From Oscillibacter sp. MSJ-31 (GTDB lineage Bacteria; Bacillota; Clostridia; Oscillospirales; Oscillospiraceae): DNA of 64,000 nucleotides. The position numbers and the translations under genes were made by a program. Positions 33,843 to 42,891 of this stretch are shown here, piece by piece (position 1 is the stretch's first letter; every line of letters begins with the position of its first letter). Location: the NCBI RefSeq assembly GCF_018918025.1, contig NZ_JAHLPT010000012.1, positions 1 through 64,000 on the forward strand, given 5' to 3'. Below the pieces are notes generated by a model. The model saw nothing but the letters and a program-made list of their open reading frames with translations. It searched no databases and had not been told where the DNA came from.

Positions 33843-35069
33843 ATGGAATACAAAGTGATCGAAGGCGGCGGCATCACCTCCCCGAAGGGCTTTACCGCGG
33901 GCGCTGTGTACGTCGGCGTGAAGAGCCGCAAGTCCCAGAAGCCCGATGTGGCCGTCCTCTACTCCGAGACCGAGGCGTCCTGCGCCGCGGTGTTCACTAC
34001 CAATAAGTTCTGCGCCGCTCCCGTCATTCTCGACCGTGAGATCCTCAAGAACGGCAAGGCCCGCGCCATCGTCATCAACTCCGGCAACGCCAACGCCGCC
34101 ACCGGCACGCAGGGCATCGAGGACGCCCGGACCGTCGAGCGCGAGGCTGAGAAGCTCCTCGGCGTGGGCGAGAACGAGGTCTTCGTCTGCTCCACCGGCG
34201 TTATCGGCCAGAAGCTGCCCGTCGAGAAGGTGCTCGACGGCGTCCGCCAGATCATCCCTGTCAAGCTCGACAAGGCCAACGGCTCCGACGCGGCCTATGC
34301 CATCATGACCACCGACACCGTCCGCAAGGAATCCGCCTACGAGCTCGAGCTCTCCTCCGGCACCATCCGCATCGGCGCGATGGCCAAGGGCTCCGGCATG
34401 ATCCACCCCAACATGGCCACCACCCTCGCCTACGTCACCACCGACGCCAAGTGCGATTCCGCCGACCTGCAGAAGATGCTGCACAACGCCATCGACAAGA
34501 GCTTCAATATGTGCACCGTCGACGGCGACACCTCCACCAACGACACCATGATCCTGCTCGCCAACGGCGCCTCCGGCGTCGAGGTCAAGACCGAGGAGGA
34601 CAAGGCGGCTCTCGCCGGTCTCATCGAGCACATCTGCATCGATATGGCCCGCCGCATCGCCTCCGACGGCGAGGGCGCGACCCATCTGATCGTCGTCGAG
34701 TCCTACGGCCTGCCCACCGAGCATGACGCCCGTCTGGTCGCCAAGGCCATCGCCGGCTCCACCCTGTTCAAGGCCGCCGTGTTCGGCCGCGACGCGAACT
34801 GGGGCCGCATCATGGCCGCCGCCGGCTACTCCGGTGCGGACGTCGATCCCACCAAGGCCGACTGCATCATCAAGAGCAGCGCCGGCGAGGTCCAGGTCAT
34901 GAAGGACGGCTTCGGCACCGACTTCAGCGAGGAGCTGGCCAAGGCCGTGCTCACCGAGCATGACATCACCGTCATCGTCGACTTCCACAGCGGCGACGGC
35001 AAGGCGGTCGCCTACGGCTGCGACCTCACCTACGAATACGTCAAGATCAACGGCGACTACCGCACCTAA
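33843..35069 (+). CDS. argJ: Bifunctional ornithine acetyltransferase / N-acetylglutamate synthase
   Basis: A 408-residue ArgJ. The self-cleavage site is in KGSGMIHPNMATTL, where cutting between Ala 192 and Thr 193 makes Thr the nucleophile of the beta chain. The N-terminal oxyanion region CSTGVIGQKLP is also present. It moves the acetyl group from N-acetylornithine to glutamate, closing the cyclic arginine pathway, and in the bifunctional form also acetylates glutamate with acetyl-CoA. No separate argA is in the window, consistent with the cyclic pathway. AAGGAG precedes the ATG, 47 bp after argC. Confidence 0.97.
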   Translation: MEYKVIEGGGITSPKGFTAGAVYVGVKSRKSQKPDVAVLYSETEASCAAVFTTNKFCAAPVILDREILKNGKARAIVINSGNANAATGTQGIEDARTVEREAEKLLGVGENEVFVCSTGVIGQKLPVEKVLDGVRQIIPVKLDKANGSDAAYAIMTTDTVRKESAYELELSSGTIRIGAMAKGSGMIHPNMATTLAYVTTDAKCDSADLQKMLHNAIDKSFNMCTVDGDTSTNDTMILLANGASGVEVKTEEDKAALAGLIEHICIDMARRIASDGEGATHLIVVESYGLPTEHDARLVAKAIAGSTLFKAAVFGRDANWGRIMAAAGYSGADVDPTKADCIIKSSAGEVQVMKDGFGTDFSEELAKAVLTEHDITVIVDFHSGDGKAVAYGCDLTYEYVKINGDYRT

Positions 35070-35081
35070 GGAGGGCCACCC

Positions 35082-35957
35082 ATGAGCGACGTTGCGAAGA
35101 AGGTAGAGACCCTGATGGAGGCCATGCCCTACCTTGAAAAGTATCAGGGCAAGGTCATCGTCATCAAGTACGGCGGCAACGCCATGATCAACGACGAGCT
35201 CAAGGACGCCGTGCTCCACGACGTCGTGATGCTCAAGCTCCTCGGCCTCAAGCCTGTGCTCAGCCACGGCGGCGGCCCCGGCATCAACAAGATGCTCGAG
35301 AAGCTCAACATTCCCGTGCAGTTCATCAACGGTCTGCGCTACACGTCCGAGGACATCATGCGCGTGGTCGAGATGGTTCTCGTCGGTCAGGTCAACACCG
35401 AGCTGGTCGGCAGGATCAACCAGATCGGAGGCAAGGCCGTCGGCCTCTCCGGCGTGAGCGGCGACATCTATCACTGCCACAAGCGCAGCGAGGAGCTCGG
35501 CTTCGTCGGCGACATCGACTACGTCAACGCCGACGCCATCAACGCCATGCTCGACGCGGGCTTCATCCCCGTCATCGCCCCCGTCGGCACCGACGGGCAG
35601 GGCAACACCTACAACATCAACGGCGACACCGCCGCGGGCAAGCTCGCCAGCGCGCTCGGTGCGGAAAAGCTCGTCATCCTCACCGACATCGAGGGTCTGT
35701 GCAACGACATCAAGGTGCGCGATGTCATCAGCTACCTGAACATTCAGGACGTGAAGCCCCTCAAGGACAAGGGCACCATCGCCGGCGGCATGATCCCCAA
35801 GGTCGACTGCTGCGTCGAGGCCATCGAGGAGGGCGTCACCAGCGTCCACATCATCGACGGCCGCAAGCCCCACTCCGTACTCTACGAGGCCTTCACCACC
35901 GAAGGCACCGGCACCACGATCGGCACCGCACAGCCGAGCGTTGGCATCAAATGGTAA
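35082..35957 (+). CDS. argB: Acetylglutamate kinase
   Basis: A 291-residue amino-acid kinase. VIKYGGNAMI is the ATP-binding Lys-Gly-Gly motif, LSHGGGPGINKML binds the substrate, and the C-terminal KPHSVLYEAFTTEGTGTTI lies next to the arginine-feedback region. It carries an N-terminal helix of about 20 residues ahead of the core, typical of arginine-inhibited hexameric enzymes, so feedback control by arginine is likely (inference). It begins 12 bp after argJ with GGAGGG ahead. Confidence 0.97.
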   Translation: MSDVAKKVETLMEAMPYLEKYQGKVIVIKYGGNAMINDELKDAVLHDVVMLKLLGLKPVLSHGGGPGINKMLEKLNIPVQFINGLRYTSEDIMRVVEMVLVGQVNTELVGRINQIGGKAVGLSGVSGDIYHCHKRSEELGFVGDIDYVNADAINAMLDAGFIPVIAPVGTDGQGNTYNINGDTAAGKLASALGAEKLVILTDIEGLCNDIKVRDVISYLNIQDVKPLKDKGTIAGGMIPKVDCCVEAIEEGVTSVHIIDGRKPHSVLYEAFTTEGTGTTIGTAQPSVGIKW

Positions 35958-35991
35958 AAAATACATAAAATTTTAACAGGAGGACTCTACC

Positions 35992-37215
35992 ATGATCGAA
36001 AAGTTCAAGACCAATGCGGAAGTCATCGAAAACGGTGACAAGTACCTGTACGGCAACCACGTCCGTATGCCCATCTCCATGGAGCGCGGCGAGGGCGTCT
36101 ACGTCTTCGACAAGGACGGCAACAAGTACCTCGACTTCGTCGGCGGCATCGCCGTCAACGGTCTCGGCCACTGCCATCCCGCCATCGTCAAGTGCCTGCA
36201 GGAGCGTGCGGAGACCATCCTCCACTGCTCCAACTACTTCTACAATGAGCCCGCCGTCCAGACCGCGAAGCTCATCGTCGAGAACAGCTGCTTCGATAAG
36301 GTCCTCTTTGCCAACTCCGGCGCCGAGGCCAACGAAGGCCAGATCAAGCTCGCCCGCAAGTACGCCAAGGATCACGGCCATCCCGAGCGCTTCGTCGTCA
36401 TCACGATGAAGAACTCCTTCCACGGCCGCACCCTCGCCACCTGCACCGCCACCGGTCAGTATGCCGTCCACCGCTACTTCGAGCCCCTGCCCTCCGGCTT
36501 CCGCTATGCCGAGTTCAACAACCTCCAGTCCGTCAAGGACATCATGGATGAATACGTCTGCGCCATCCTGACCGAGCCCGTCCAGGGCGAGGGCGGCGTG
36601 CGTCCCGCCTCTCAGGAGTTCCTGCAGGGCCTGCGCGACCTGTGCGACGAGAAGGGCATCCTCCTCATGTTCGACGAGGTCCAGGTCGGCTCCGGCCGCA
36701 CCGGCAAGCTCTTCGCGCATCAGAACTACGGCGTGGAGCCCGATACCTGCTCCATGGCGAAGGCGCTCGGCTCCGGCGTGCCCATCGGCGCGGTCTGCGC
36801 CCGCGGCGACGCGGCCAAGACCCTCACCCCCGGCACCCACGGCTCCACCTTCGCCGGCGGTCCTCTCGCCTGCGCTCTGGCTGCCACCACGCTCGACGTC
36901 ATGATCAACGAGGGCGTCATCGAGAACGCCCGCGTCATGGGCGAGTATTTCCGCGATCAGATGCACAAGGTCATCGAGAAGAACCATCCCAAGGCGGTCA
37001 ACGAGATCCGCGGCCTCGGCATGATCAACGGCATCCAGCTCAACCATCCCAGCGGCCAGCCCGTCGTCGACCTGTGCTACAAGGATGCCAACGTCCTCAT
37101 CAACAACACCAACGGCAACGTCCTGCGCTTCGTTCCGCCGCTGATCACCGGCAAGGAAGAGATCGACCTGTGCATCAAGGCGGTCGACGACGCCATGACC
37201 AAGCTCGGTTGGTAA
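35992..37215 (+). CDS. argD: Acetylornithine aminotransferase
   Basis: A 407-residue class-III PLP aminotransferase. FANSGAEANEGQIKLAR and NSFHGRTLAT are the cofactor and substrate segments, LLMFDEVQVGSGRTG is the Asp that holds the pyridine nitrogen, and Lys 257 in SMAKALGSG forms the Schiff base. It converts N-acetylglutamate semialdehyde to N-acetylornithine. It is the last gene of the arg operon, 34 bp after argB with AGGAGG ahead. Together argCJBD take glutamate to ornithine. The genes from ornithine to arginine (argF, G, H) are not in this window. Confidence 0.97.
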   Translation: MIEKFKTNAEVIENGDKYLYGNHVRMPISMERGEGVYVFDKDGNKYLDFVGGIAVNGLGHCHPAIVKCLQERAETILHCSNYFYNEPAVQTAKLIVENSCFDKVLFANSGAEANEGQIKLARKYAKDHGHPERFVVITMKNSFHGRTLATCTATGQYAVHRYFEPLPSGFRYAEFNNLQSVKDIMDEYVCAILTEPVQGEGGVRPASQEFLQGLRDLCDEKGILLMFDEVQVGSGRTGKLFAHQNYGVEPDTCSMAKALGSGVPIGAVCARGDAAKTLTPGTHGSTFAGGPLACALAATTLDVMINEGVIENARVMGEYFRDQMHKVIEKNHPKAVNEIRGLGMINGIQLNHPSGQPVVDLCYKDANVLINNTNGNVLRFVPPLITGKEEIDLCIKAVDDAMTKLGW

Positions 37216-37635
37216 AGCGCCACAGCGTTATCGCCAAGCCCAAGGGGTAAATTTTGTGATATCCGGCAAGCGCGCGGCACTTGCCACCGTGCATAAAATA
37301 TGCTAAAATATCCGCATATTTAATCGGTACGCCGCGCGCTTCCCGTATCAGCCTTACATGCAATTTCCCCGTCCTCCCCTTCGCAGGGGGGCGAGGGAGG
37401 ACGGGGAGACCGCAGCAAATCGTTTCCTGATCATTCAAGGAGGGAAAAATCACCGAATAAAGGGGGAATACCGTCAAGATCACGTCTTCCCGCCGCCGGT
37501 CTCATCTGCCGGTCTGCGGGCGCACAGACCCTCGCAAATACCGTAAAACAGTGTTCACCATCTACAAAGCTGCGCAGACGGGAGCGTTCCCGCCCTATGC
37601 GCACCATGTATTTAGAGAAAGGTTGGTACAATCAA
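37216..37635. other. Intergenic region with a large hairpin
   Basis: No gene is supported in these 420 bases. CCCCGTCCTCCC (37367-37378) pairs perfectly with 37395-37406, and the loop can pair further (CCCC/GGGG). There is no T run. It could be an operon boundary or a structured leader of the antiporter gene. The sequence GGGAGCGTTCCCGCC near 37580 forms a second small hairpin. Confidence 0.45.
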
Positions 37636-39126
37636 GTGAGTGAAGAAAAGAAAGTGAAGACCCCGCGTATGCCAAAGCTGTGGGAAGCTCTGGTCACCAT
37701 GCTGATCTTGGTCGGCGCATTGGCGCTCGGCATCGTCAAGTATGAAACAGACCCGCATGTCCCCATGTTCATCGGCGTTATGGGCGCCGCGCTGATGGCG
37801 CTCTACCTCGGCTACAAGTGGGAGGCCATCGAAAAGTCCATGATGGACGGTATTTATAAAGCCCTCCAGTCTGTCTGCATCCTCGTCATCGTCGGTATCC
37901 TCATCGGCGTTTGGATCAACGCCGGTGTCGTTCCCACAATGATCTTCTACGGTTTGAAGGTCCTCAAGCCCGCGATCTTCTTCATTGCGTCTGTTCTCAT
38001 CTGCTCCATCACCTCTCTTGCCACCGGTACCTCCTGGGGCACGATGGGTACGATGGGCGTCGCCTTGATGGGCATTGGCTTCGGTCTCGGCATGAGCCCC
38101 GGCATGACCGCCGGTGCGGTCCTCTCCGGTGCCTACTTCGGCGATAAGATGTCCCCGCTGTCCGATACCACGAACCTTGCGCCCGCTATGGCAGGCACGG
38201 ACGTTATGACCCACGTGAAGGCCATGATCCTGCCCACCGGCATCACCTACGGCATCACCCTCGTTGCCTTCGGTATTCTCGGCGCCATGCAGTATCACGG
38301 CGGCGATGCCGACATGAGCCGCGTGACGGAGTTCTCCGGCGCGCTCGAGGCCGTGTTCAATATCAACCCTGCGCTGCTCTTGCCCCCGGTCATCGTTATC
38401 GTGGCGGTTGCCATGAAGATGCCCGCCATCCCTGGTATCACGCTCGGCATCATTTCCGGCGCGATCATGGGCATGATCTTCCAGCCCGAGTGCAACATGG
38501 GTACCGTGTTTGATTTCGGCATGAACGGCTACTACTTCAGCGACGAAGTGCTCGCCATGTTCGAGGAGACCCTCTCTCCCGAGACCAGCTACACCATGAC
38601 CCGTCTGCTTGAAAGCGGCGGTATCCTCGGCATGATGTCCTCCGTCGCCATGACGATCATCGCCATGATGTTCGGCGGCATTATGGAGGACACCCACCAG
38701 CTCGAGGTCATCGTCAACAGCCTCAAGAAGCTGGCGAAGGGCCCCGCGGGTCTCGTGCTCCTCACCGAGTGCACCTGCGTTCTCTCCAACGCCGTTATGC
38801 CCGAGCAGTACATCTCCATCGTCGTTCCCGGCCGTATGTATGCCGAGGAATACAGAGAAAAGGGTCTGCACCCGGCTCTCCTCTCCGGTACGCTGGAAAG
38901 CGCCGGTACCGTCACCTCCGCCCTCATTCCGTGGAACACCTGCGGCGTGTTTATCTCCAGCACCCTTGATATCAACGCGTGGGGCGCGGGCGGCTACGGC
39001 CCGTGGGCTCTGTTCAACTGGCTGATGCCGCTCATCAACTGGCTGTGCGCCCTCATCGGCTGGACGGTCAAGGATCTTGCCGGCAAGCCCTATAAGAAGT
39101 CCAAGGCTGCGGCTAAGGCGGAATAA
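37636..39126 (+). CDS. nhaC: NhaC-family Na+/H+ antiporter
   Basis: About 496 residues and 11-12 hydrophobic segments. The NhaC pattern is clear: SLATGTSWGTMGTMGVALMG, then GAYFGDKMSPLSDTTNLAPA and, near the end, LIPWNTCGVF. NhaC-like carriers exchange Na+ for H+, and some relatives move organic substrates such as malate, lactate, or amino acids. The start is uncertain: GTG 37636 is chosen with AAAGG upstream, and in-frame ATGs lie at 37597 and 37606. The next gene, 24 bp on, is an ornithine racemase. In ornithine-fermenting clostridia an NhaC gene accompanies the ornithine degradation genes, as I recall, so an ornithine-related transport role is plausible. Confidence 0.92.
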   Translation: MSEEKKVKTPRMPKLWEALVTMLILVGALALGIVKYETDPHVPMFIGVMGAALMALYLGYKWEAIEKSMMDGIYKALQSVCILVIVGILIGVWINAGVVPTMIFYGLKVLKPAIFFIASVLICSITSLATGTSWGTMGTMGVALMGIGFGLGMSPGMTAGAVLSGAYFGDKMSPLSDTTNLAPAMAGTDVMTHVKAMILPTGITYGITLVAFGILGAMQYHGGDADMSRVTEFSGALEAVFNINPALLLPPVIVIVAVAMKMPAIPGITLGIISGAIMGMIFQPECNMGTVFDFGMNGYYFSDEVLAMFEETLSPETSYTMTRLLESGGILGMMSSVAMTIIAMMFGGIMEDTHQLEVIVNSLKKLAKGPAGLVLLTECTCVLSNAVMPEQYISIVVPGRMYAEEYREKGLHPALLSGTLESAGTVTSALIPWNTCGVFISSTLDINAWGAGGYGPWALFNWLMPLINWLCALIGWTVKDLAGKPYKKSKAAAKAE

Positions 39127-39150
39127 ATCAAAACGGCAAAGGAACGGTCT

Positions 39151-40263
39151 ATGAACAGAGGAACGGCACGATACCCTCTTTTAGAGATCGACCTTGACAA
39201 GCTGAAAGCAAATCTGGCAGCGCTCATCGAGCGCTGCCAGAGCCTTTCTGTCGAGGTCGCGGGCGTGGTCAAGGGCTTTTCGGCGCTGCCGGAGGCCGCC
39301 GGGGTCTATACGGAATGCGGCGTGCGGAGCCTTGCCTCGTCCCGTCTCAGTCAGCTGCGCGCCCTGCGCGGCGCGGGCGTCGCCTGCGAGCGCGTTCTCA
39401 TCCGCATCCCCATGCTCTCCGAGCTTCCGGAGGTCGCGGAGGTCGCGGACATGAGTCTCCAGAGCGAGCTTGAAACGCTCCGCGCCCTCAACGCGGTCTG
39501 CGCGAAGCGTGGAACGCGCCACAGGGTGATCCTGATGGCTGACCTCGGCGATCTGCGCGAGGGCTTCTGGAGCCGCGAGGAACTGGTCGATGCCGCGCTT
39601 GAGGTCGAGTATAAGCTCGACCATCTGGAGCTGGCGGGCGTCGGCACGAATCTCGGCTGCTACGGCTCGGTCGCCGCCACGCCGGAGAAGCTGCGCGAGC
39701 TGGTCTCCGCCGCCGAGGCGGTGGAGCGCGCCATTGGCCGCGAGCTGCAATACATCTCCGGCGGCGCGTCCACCTCCGTCCACATGGCGCTTGACGGCAC
39801 GCTGCCCGCGCGCGTCAACCATCTGCGCATCGGCGAGTTCGCCCTCCTCGGCGGCATCTACGGCTGCTATCCCGACTTTCTGCGCCGTGACGTGTTCACC
39901 CTCCGCATGGAGGTCGTGGAGTGCAAGCCGAAGCCCAGCTATCCCGTCGGCGAGCTGACCGTGGACGCCTTCGGCAAAACGCGCGAATACACCGACCGCG
40001 GCATCCGCCGCCGCGCGCTCTGCGCCGCGGGCCGCGTCGATTACGGCGATCCCTTCGACCTCACGCCGCGCCTCGCGGGCGTGGAGGTCCTCGGCGCGTC
40101 CTCGGACCACACCATTCTTGACGCGGAGGACGCCGCCGTCCCCGTCCGGCTCGGCGACGTGCTGGACTTCGGCGTGAGCTACGGCTCGCTCGTCTACCTC
40201 ACCAACACGCCCGAGGTCCGCATCGTCTATCGGAAAAACGGCCGCCTGTACACGGCGGAATAA
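39151..40263 (+). CDS. orr: Ornithine/alanine racemase family PLP enzyme
   Basis: A 370-residue fold-type-III PLP enzyme (alanine racemase N-terminal fold). The cofactor lysine is Lys 41 in GVVKGFSALP. Typical for the ornithine-racemase group are LIRIPMLSELPEVAEVADMSL, VILMADLGDLREGFW, SGGASTSVHMAL and LRIGEFALLGG, then VLGASSDHTILD near the end. The closest characterised relative I can place is Orr of amino-acid-fermenting clostridia, which makes D-ornithine from L-ornithine as the entry to oxidative ornithine breakdown. It follows NhaC by 24 bp and lies downstream of argCJBD. The genes for D-ornithine aminomutase (oraS/oraE) are not in the window, so the end use of D-ornithine (breakdown or cell wall) is open. 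Confidence 0.88.
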   Translation: MNRGTARYPLLEIDLDKLKANLAALIERCQSLSVEVAGVVKGFSALPEAAGVYTECGVRSLASSRLSQLRALRGAGVACERVLIRIPMLSELPEVAEVADMSLQSELETLRALNAVCAKRGTRHRVILMADLGDLREGFWSREELVDAALEVEYKLDHLELAGVGTNLGCYGSVAATPEKLRELVSAAEAVERAIGRELQYISGGASTSVHMALDGTLPARVNHLRIGEFALLGGIYGCYPDFLRRDVFTLRMEVVECKPKPSYPVGELTVDAFGKTREYTDRGIRRRALCAAGRVDYGDPFDLTPRLAGVEVLGASSDHTILDAEDAAVPVRLGDVLDFGVSYGSLVYLTNTPEVRIVYRKNGRLYTAE

Positions 40264-40272
40264 CGCACAAGG

Positions 40273-40304
40273 AAGCCCTCCGCTCGGTGAGCGGAGGGCT
40301 TTTC
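40273..40304. terminator. Bidirectional terminator
   Basis: AAGCCCTCCGCTC (40273-40285) pairs perfectly with 40289-40301 around GGT with a T run on the plus strand. It divides orr from the convergent NSS transporter gene. Confidence 0.88.
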
Positions 40305-40321
40305 GTCGCTTTTTCGTTTTC

Positions 40322-41725
40322 TCAGCTCAGCGTCGTGCCGGTGACGAAGCTCGCCACGATGATGAGCAGGATGGAGATGGGCGCAACGTACTTGACCAGC
40401 ACGCTGTAGACCTTGGCCAGCTTGAACGGCTTGCCGTCCAGCTCGATCTCGCGCACGGCGTTCTCGGGCTTCCAGATCCAGCCCACGAAGATGCACACGC
40501 CCAGCGCGCACACGGGGATCAGCAGACGGTCGGTGAGGAATTCCATGAAGTCGCCGAAGATGGGGAAGCTCACGCCGTTGGCAAAGTCGAACCAGATGCC
40601 CTTGATGCTGAACGCGGCCTGCGACATGGTGTACAGGCAGCCGATGAGGAACATCAGCGTGCAGACGATGATGGCGGTGGGCTTGCGCTTCCAGCCGAAG
40701 CGCTCGGTCAGAAACGCGACCACGCCCTCGATGAGGGAGATGCTGCTCGTCAGCGCGGCGAACAGAAGCAGCAGATAGAACAGCACGCCGAAGAATACGC
40801 CGCCCGGCATATTCTGGAACACGCCTGCAAGGGACGCGAAGGCGAAGCCGCCGCCCTTGCCGACATTCTCGGAGCCGAGGGTCGCAAACACCGCGGGGAC
40901 GATGATGAAGCCGGCGATCAGCGCCACGAGCGTATCCATCGTGCAGATGAGCGCCGTGTTCTTGCCGAGGTTTTCGTGCTTGGGCAGGTAGGAGCCGTAG
41001 GTGATCATGATGGCCATGCCGAGGGACAGGGAGAAGAACGCCTGCCCCAGCGCGGAGAGGAAGGTGCTGAAGCCGACCTTACTCCAGTCGCAGGTGAGCA
41101 TATAGGCGAAGCCGGCCTGTGCGCCGTCGAGCGTGACGGTGCGCACGAGCAGGACGACGAGAATGACGAACAGGGCGGGCATACCGACCTTGTTGAACTT
41201 CTCGATGCCGCCCTCAACGCCCTTGATGATGATGAAGGCGTTGACCGCCATAAAGACCGCGGCGAAAAGAATGGCGGTCAGCGGGAACCATGTCTCGCCC
41301 GTCGCGGCGTTGTAGCCGAGCAGACCGTAGAAATAGCCGAGCGGATCGGCATAGACCGTCTGCGCCTCCGTGATGTAGGACACGACATAGCGCAGCACCC
41401 AGCCGCCGACGTGGCAGTAATACGAGGTGACGATGAACGCCACGGCGACGCCCGTGACGCCGACCCAGCGGAAGCCGCGGTAGCCGAGCTTATGGAAGCT
41501 GTCGATGGCGTTCGCCTGTGCGGCGCGGCCGACGGACAGCTCCGAGAGCATGACGGGGAAGCCGATGAGAACGACAATGGCAAGGTAGATCAGAATGTAA
41601 GCGCCGCCGCCGCCCTCAAAGGCCTTGCCGGGGAATTTCCAGATGTTGCCGAGACCGACGGCGCTGCCCGCCGCCGCCAGGATGAAGCCGATCTTGCTTC
41701 CCCATTGGGCACGATTGTTTTCCAT
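40322..41725 (-). CDS. Neurotransmitter:sodium symporter (NSS) family transporter
   Basis: About 467 residues and 11-12 membrane helices. The first helix has the family signature WGSKIGFILAAAGSAVGLGNIW with the unwound sodium-binding stretch, followed by WKFPGKAFEGGGGAY. Bacterial NSS proteins import amino acids (for example tryptophan, tyrosine, leucine) with Na+. The start is ATG 41725 with GGAGAAA ahead; an ATG at 41782 would extend into the promoter. A minus-strand promoter (TTGACT at 41823-41818) lies upstream, divergent from a LysR gene that is likely to regulate it. The substrate is not predictable. Confidence 0.94.
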   Translation of the reverse strand: MENNRAQWGSKIGFILAAAGSAVGLGNIWKFPGKAFEGGGGAYILIYLAIVVLIGFPVMLSELSVGRAAQANAIDSFHKLGYRGFRWVGVTGVAVAFIVTSYYCHVGGWVLRYVVSYITEAQTVYADPLGYFYGLLGYNAATGETWFPLTAILFAAVFMAVNAFIIIKGVEGGIEKFNKVGMPALFVILVVLLVRTVTLDGAQAGFAYMLTCDWSKVGFSTFLSALGQAFFSLSLGMAIMITYGSYLPKHENLGKNTALICTMDTLVALIAGFIIVPAVFATLGSENVGKGGGFAFASLAGVFQNMPGGVFFGVLFYLLLLFAALTSSISLIEGVVAFLTERFGWKRKPTAIIVCTLMFLIGCLYTMSQAAFSIKGIWFDFANGVSFPIFGDFMEFLTDRLLIPVCALGVCIFVGWIWKPENAVREIELDGKPFKLAKVYSVLVKYVAPISILLIIVASFVTGTTLS

Positions 41726-41838
41726 GTGATTTTCTCCTTTAACTACGTTTCTCTCTCCGTTTTCCGTCAAATTCGTCCTCATATATTTTAATGAGATGTA
41801 TAAATTAAACAGAAATTAGTCAAATGATACCGTCTTTC

Positions 41839-41867
41839 TTGCCAAAAGTAAAGCGACGTATTATAAT
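41839..41867 (+). promoter_or_regulatory. Promoter of the LysR gene
   Basis: TTGCCA (41839-41844) and TATAAT (41862-41867), 17 bp apart. It is placed back to back with the promoter of the NSS transporter gene, so one regulator bound between could act on both. Confidence 0.75.
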
Positions 41868-41905
41868 AAAAATATGAGCGATCCTAATAGAAAGGAAATA
41901 CTTCT

Positions 41906-42787
41906 ATGGAAAGCAAGAAATTAGAGGCCCTGCTCATGTCAGTCGATCTTGGCAGCTTTACCAAGGCGGCAGAGGTCCTCGGCTACACGCAGTCGGGCCT
42001 GACGCACATGATGAACTCGCTGGAAAAGGAGGTCGGCTTCACGCTGCTCGAGCGCGGACGCAGCGGCGTGCGCCTCACGGAGGAGGGCGAGCGCATCGCG
42101 CCCGCCGTGCGCGAATTTCTGCAAGCCAACGCCCGGCTCGACAGCGTGATCGAGCAGGTCGCCTCCTCGCGCACGGAGATCATCCGCGTCAGCGCCTATG
42201 CCAGCATCGCCATGCACTGGCTGCCGGGCATCATCCAGCGCTTCCGCGAGGAGTGCCCCGACGTGGACGTGGATATCCGCATGGCCGACCACGTCGACGT
42301 CCCCTACGAGCTGCTCGCGCAGGGCAAGATGGACGCCATCCTCGTCTCTCCGCAGGACGAGGGCCAGTACGAGTGGGTGCATCTCGCCGACGATCCCATG
42401 TTTGCCGTTCTGCCGAAGGATTTCGACACGCAGGGCATGACCGCCTTCCCGCTTGCCGCCTTCGAGGCGCGCGACTTCATCATGCCCTCGCAGGGCTTCG
42501 ATAAGGACATCATGCGTATCTTCAACCGCATCGGCGTCAAGCCGCACATCCTCCCGACCTGGGTGGACGATCCCACCGTCATCAGCATGGTCAGCCACGG
42601 ACTCGGCGTGAGCATGATGACCGAGCTGACCGTCCGCGGCCGCACGGACGGCGTGAAGCTCCTGCCGGTCGAGCCGGCGTCCTCGCGTGAGCTCGGCCTT
42701 GCCGTCCGCTCGCTCGACGCCGCGAGCGACGGCCTGCGCCACTTCATCGACTGCACGAAGCGCGTCGTCGCGGAAATGCAGCCCTGA
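41906..42787 (+). CDS. LysR-family transcriptional regulator
   Basis: A 293-residue LysR protein with its helix-turn-helix in GSFTKAAEVLGYTQSGLTHM and an effector-binding domain (IIRVSAYASIAMHWLPGII; MDAILVSPQD; MVSHGLGVSMMTEL). AAAGGAA precedes the ATG. It is transcribed away from the NSS transporter gene, 180 bp apart, the classical arrangement for local control. It is similar in size and style to the LysR regulator at 31568-32494, both of the group that starts with a short N-terminus. Confidence 0.93.
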   Translation: MESKKLEALLMSVDLGSFTKAAEVLGYTQSGLTHMMNSLEKEVGFTLLERGRSGVRLTEEGERIAPAVREFLQANARLDSVIEQVASSRTEIIRVSAYASIAMHWLPGIIQRFREECPDVDVDIRMADHVDVPYELLAQGKMDAILVSPQDEGQYEWVHLADDPMFAVLPKDFDTQGMTAFPLAAFEARDFIMPSQGFDKDIMRIFNRIGVKPHILPTWVDDPTVISMVSHGLGVSMMTELTVRGRTDGVKLLPVEPASSRELGLAVRSLDAASDGLRHFIDCTKRVVAEMQP

Positions 42788-42804
42788 GCCGTTGCAAAAG
42801 CCAC

Positions 42805-42832
42805 TTGTAATCACCGCCGAAGCGGTTATAAT
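42805..42832 (+). promoter_or_regulatory. Promoter of the DUF2156/GNAT gene
   Basis: TTGTAA (42805-42810) and TATAAT (42827-42832), spacer 16 bp. A GCCCGCCGACCCGCGGGC hairpin follows at about 42839-42856 in the leader. Confidence 0.65.
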
Positions 42833-42891
42833 AAGGAAGCCCGCCGACCCGCGGGCGCAGAGAAAACAACGCGAAAGAAAAGGAACACCCT

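Noticed and set aside
33726-35966. A 746-codon open frame on the minus strand
   Set aside because: It is antisense to argJ and argB, which are unmistakable. It is an effect of strong GC bias at third positions.
37597-37635. An N-terminal extension of NhaC from ATG 37597 or 37606
   Set aside because: The extra residues do not resemble the family and no ribosome-binding site precedes these ATGs. The GTG at 37636 is preferred, with some doubt.
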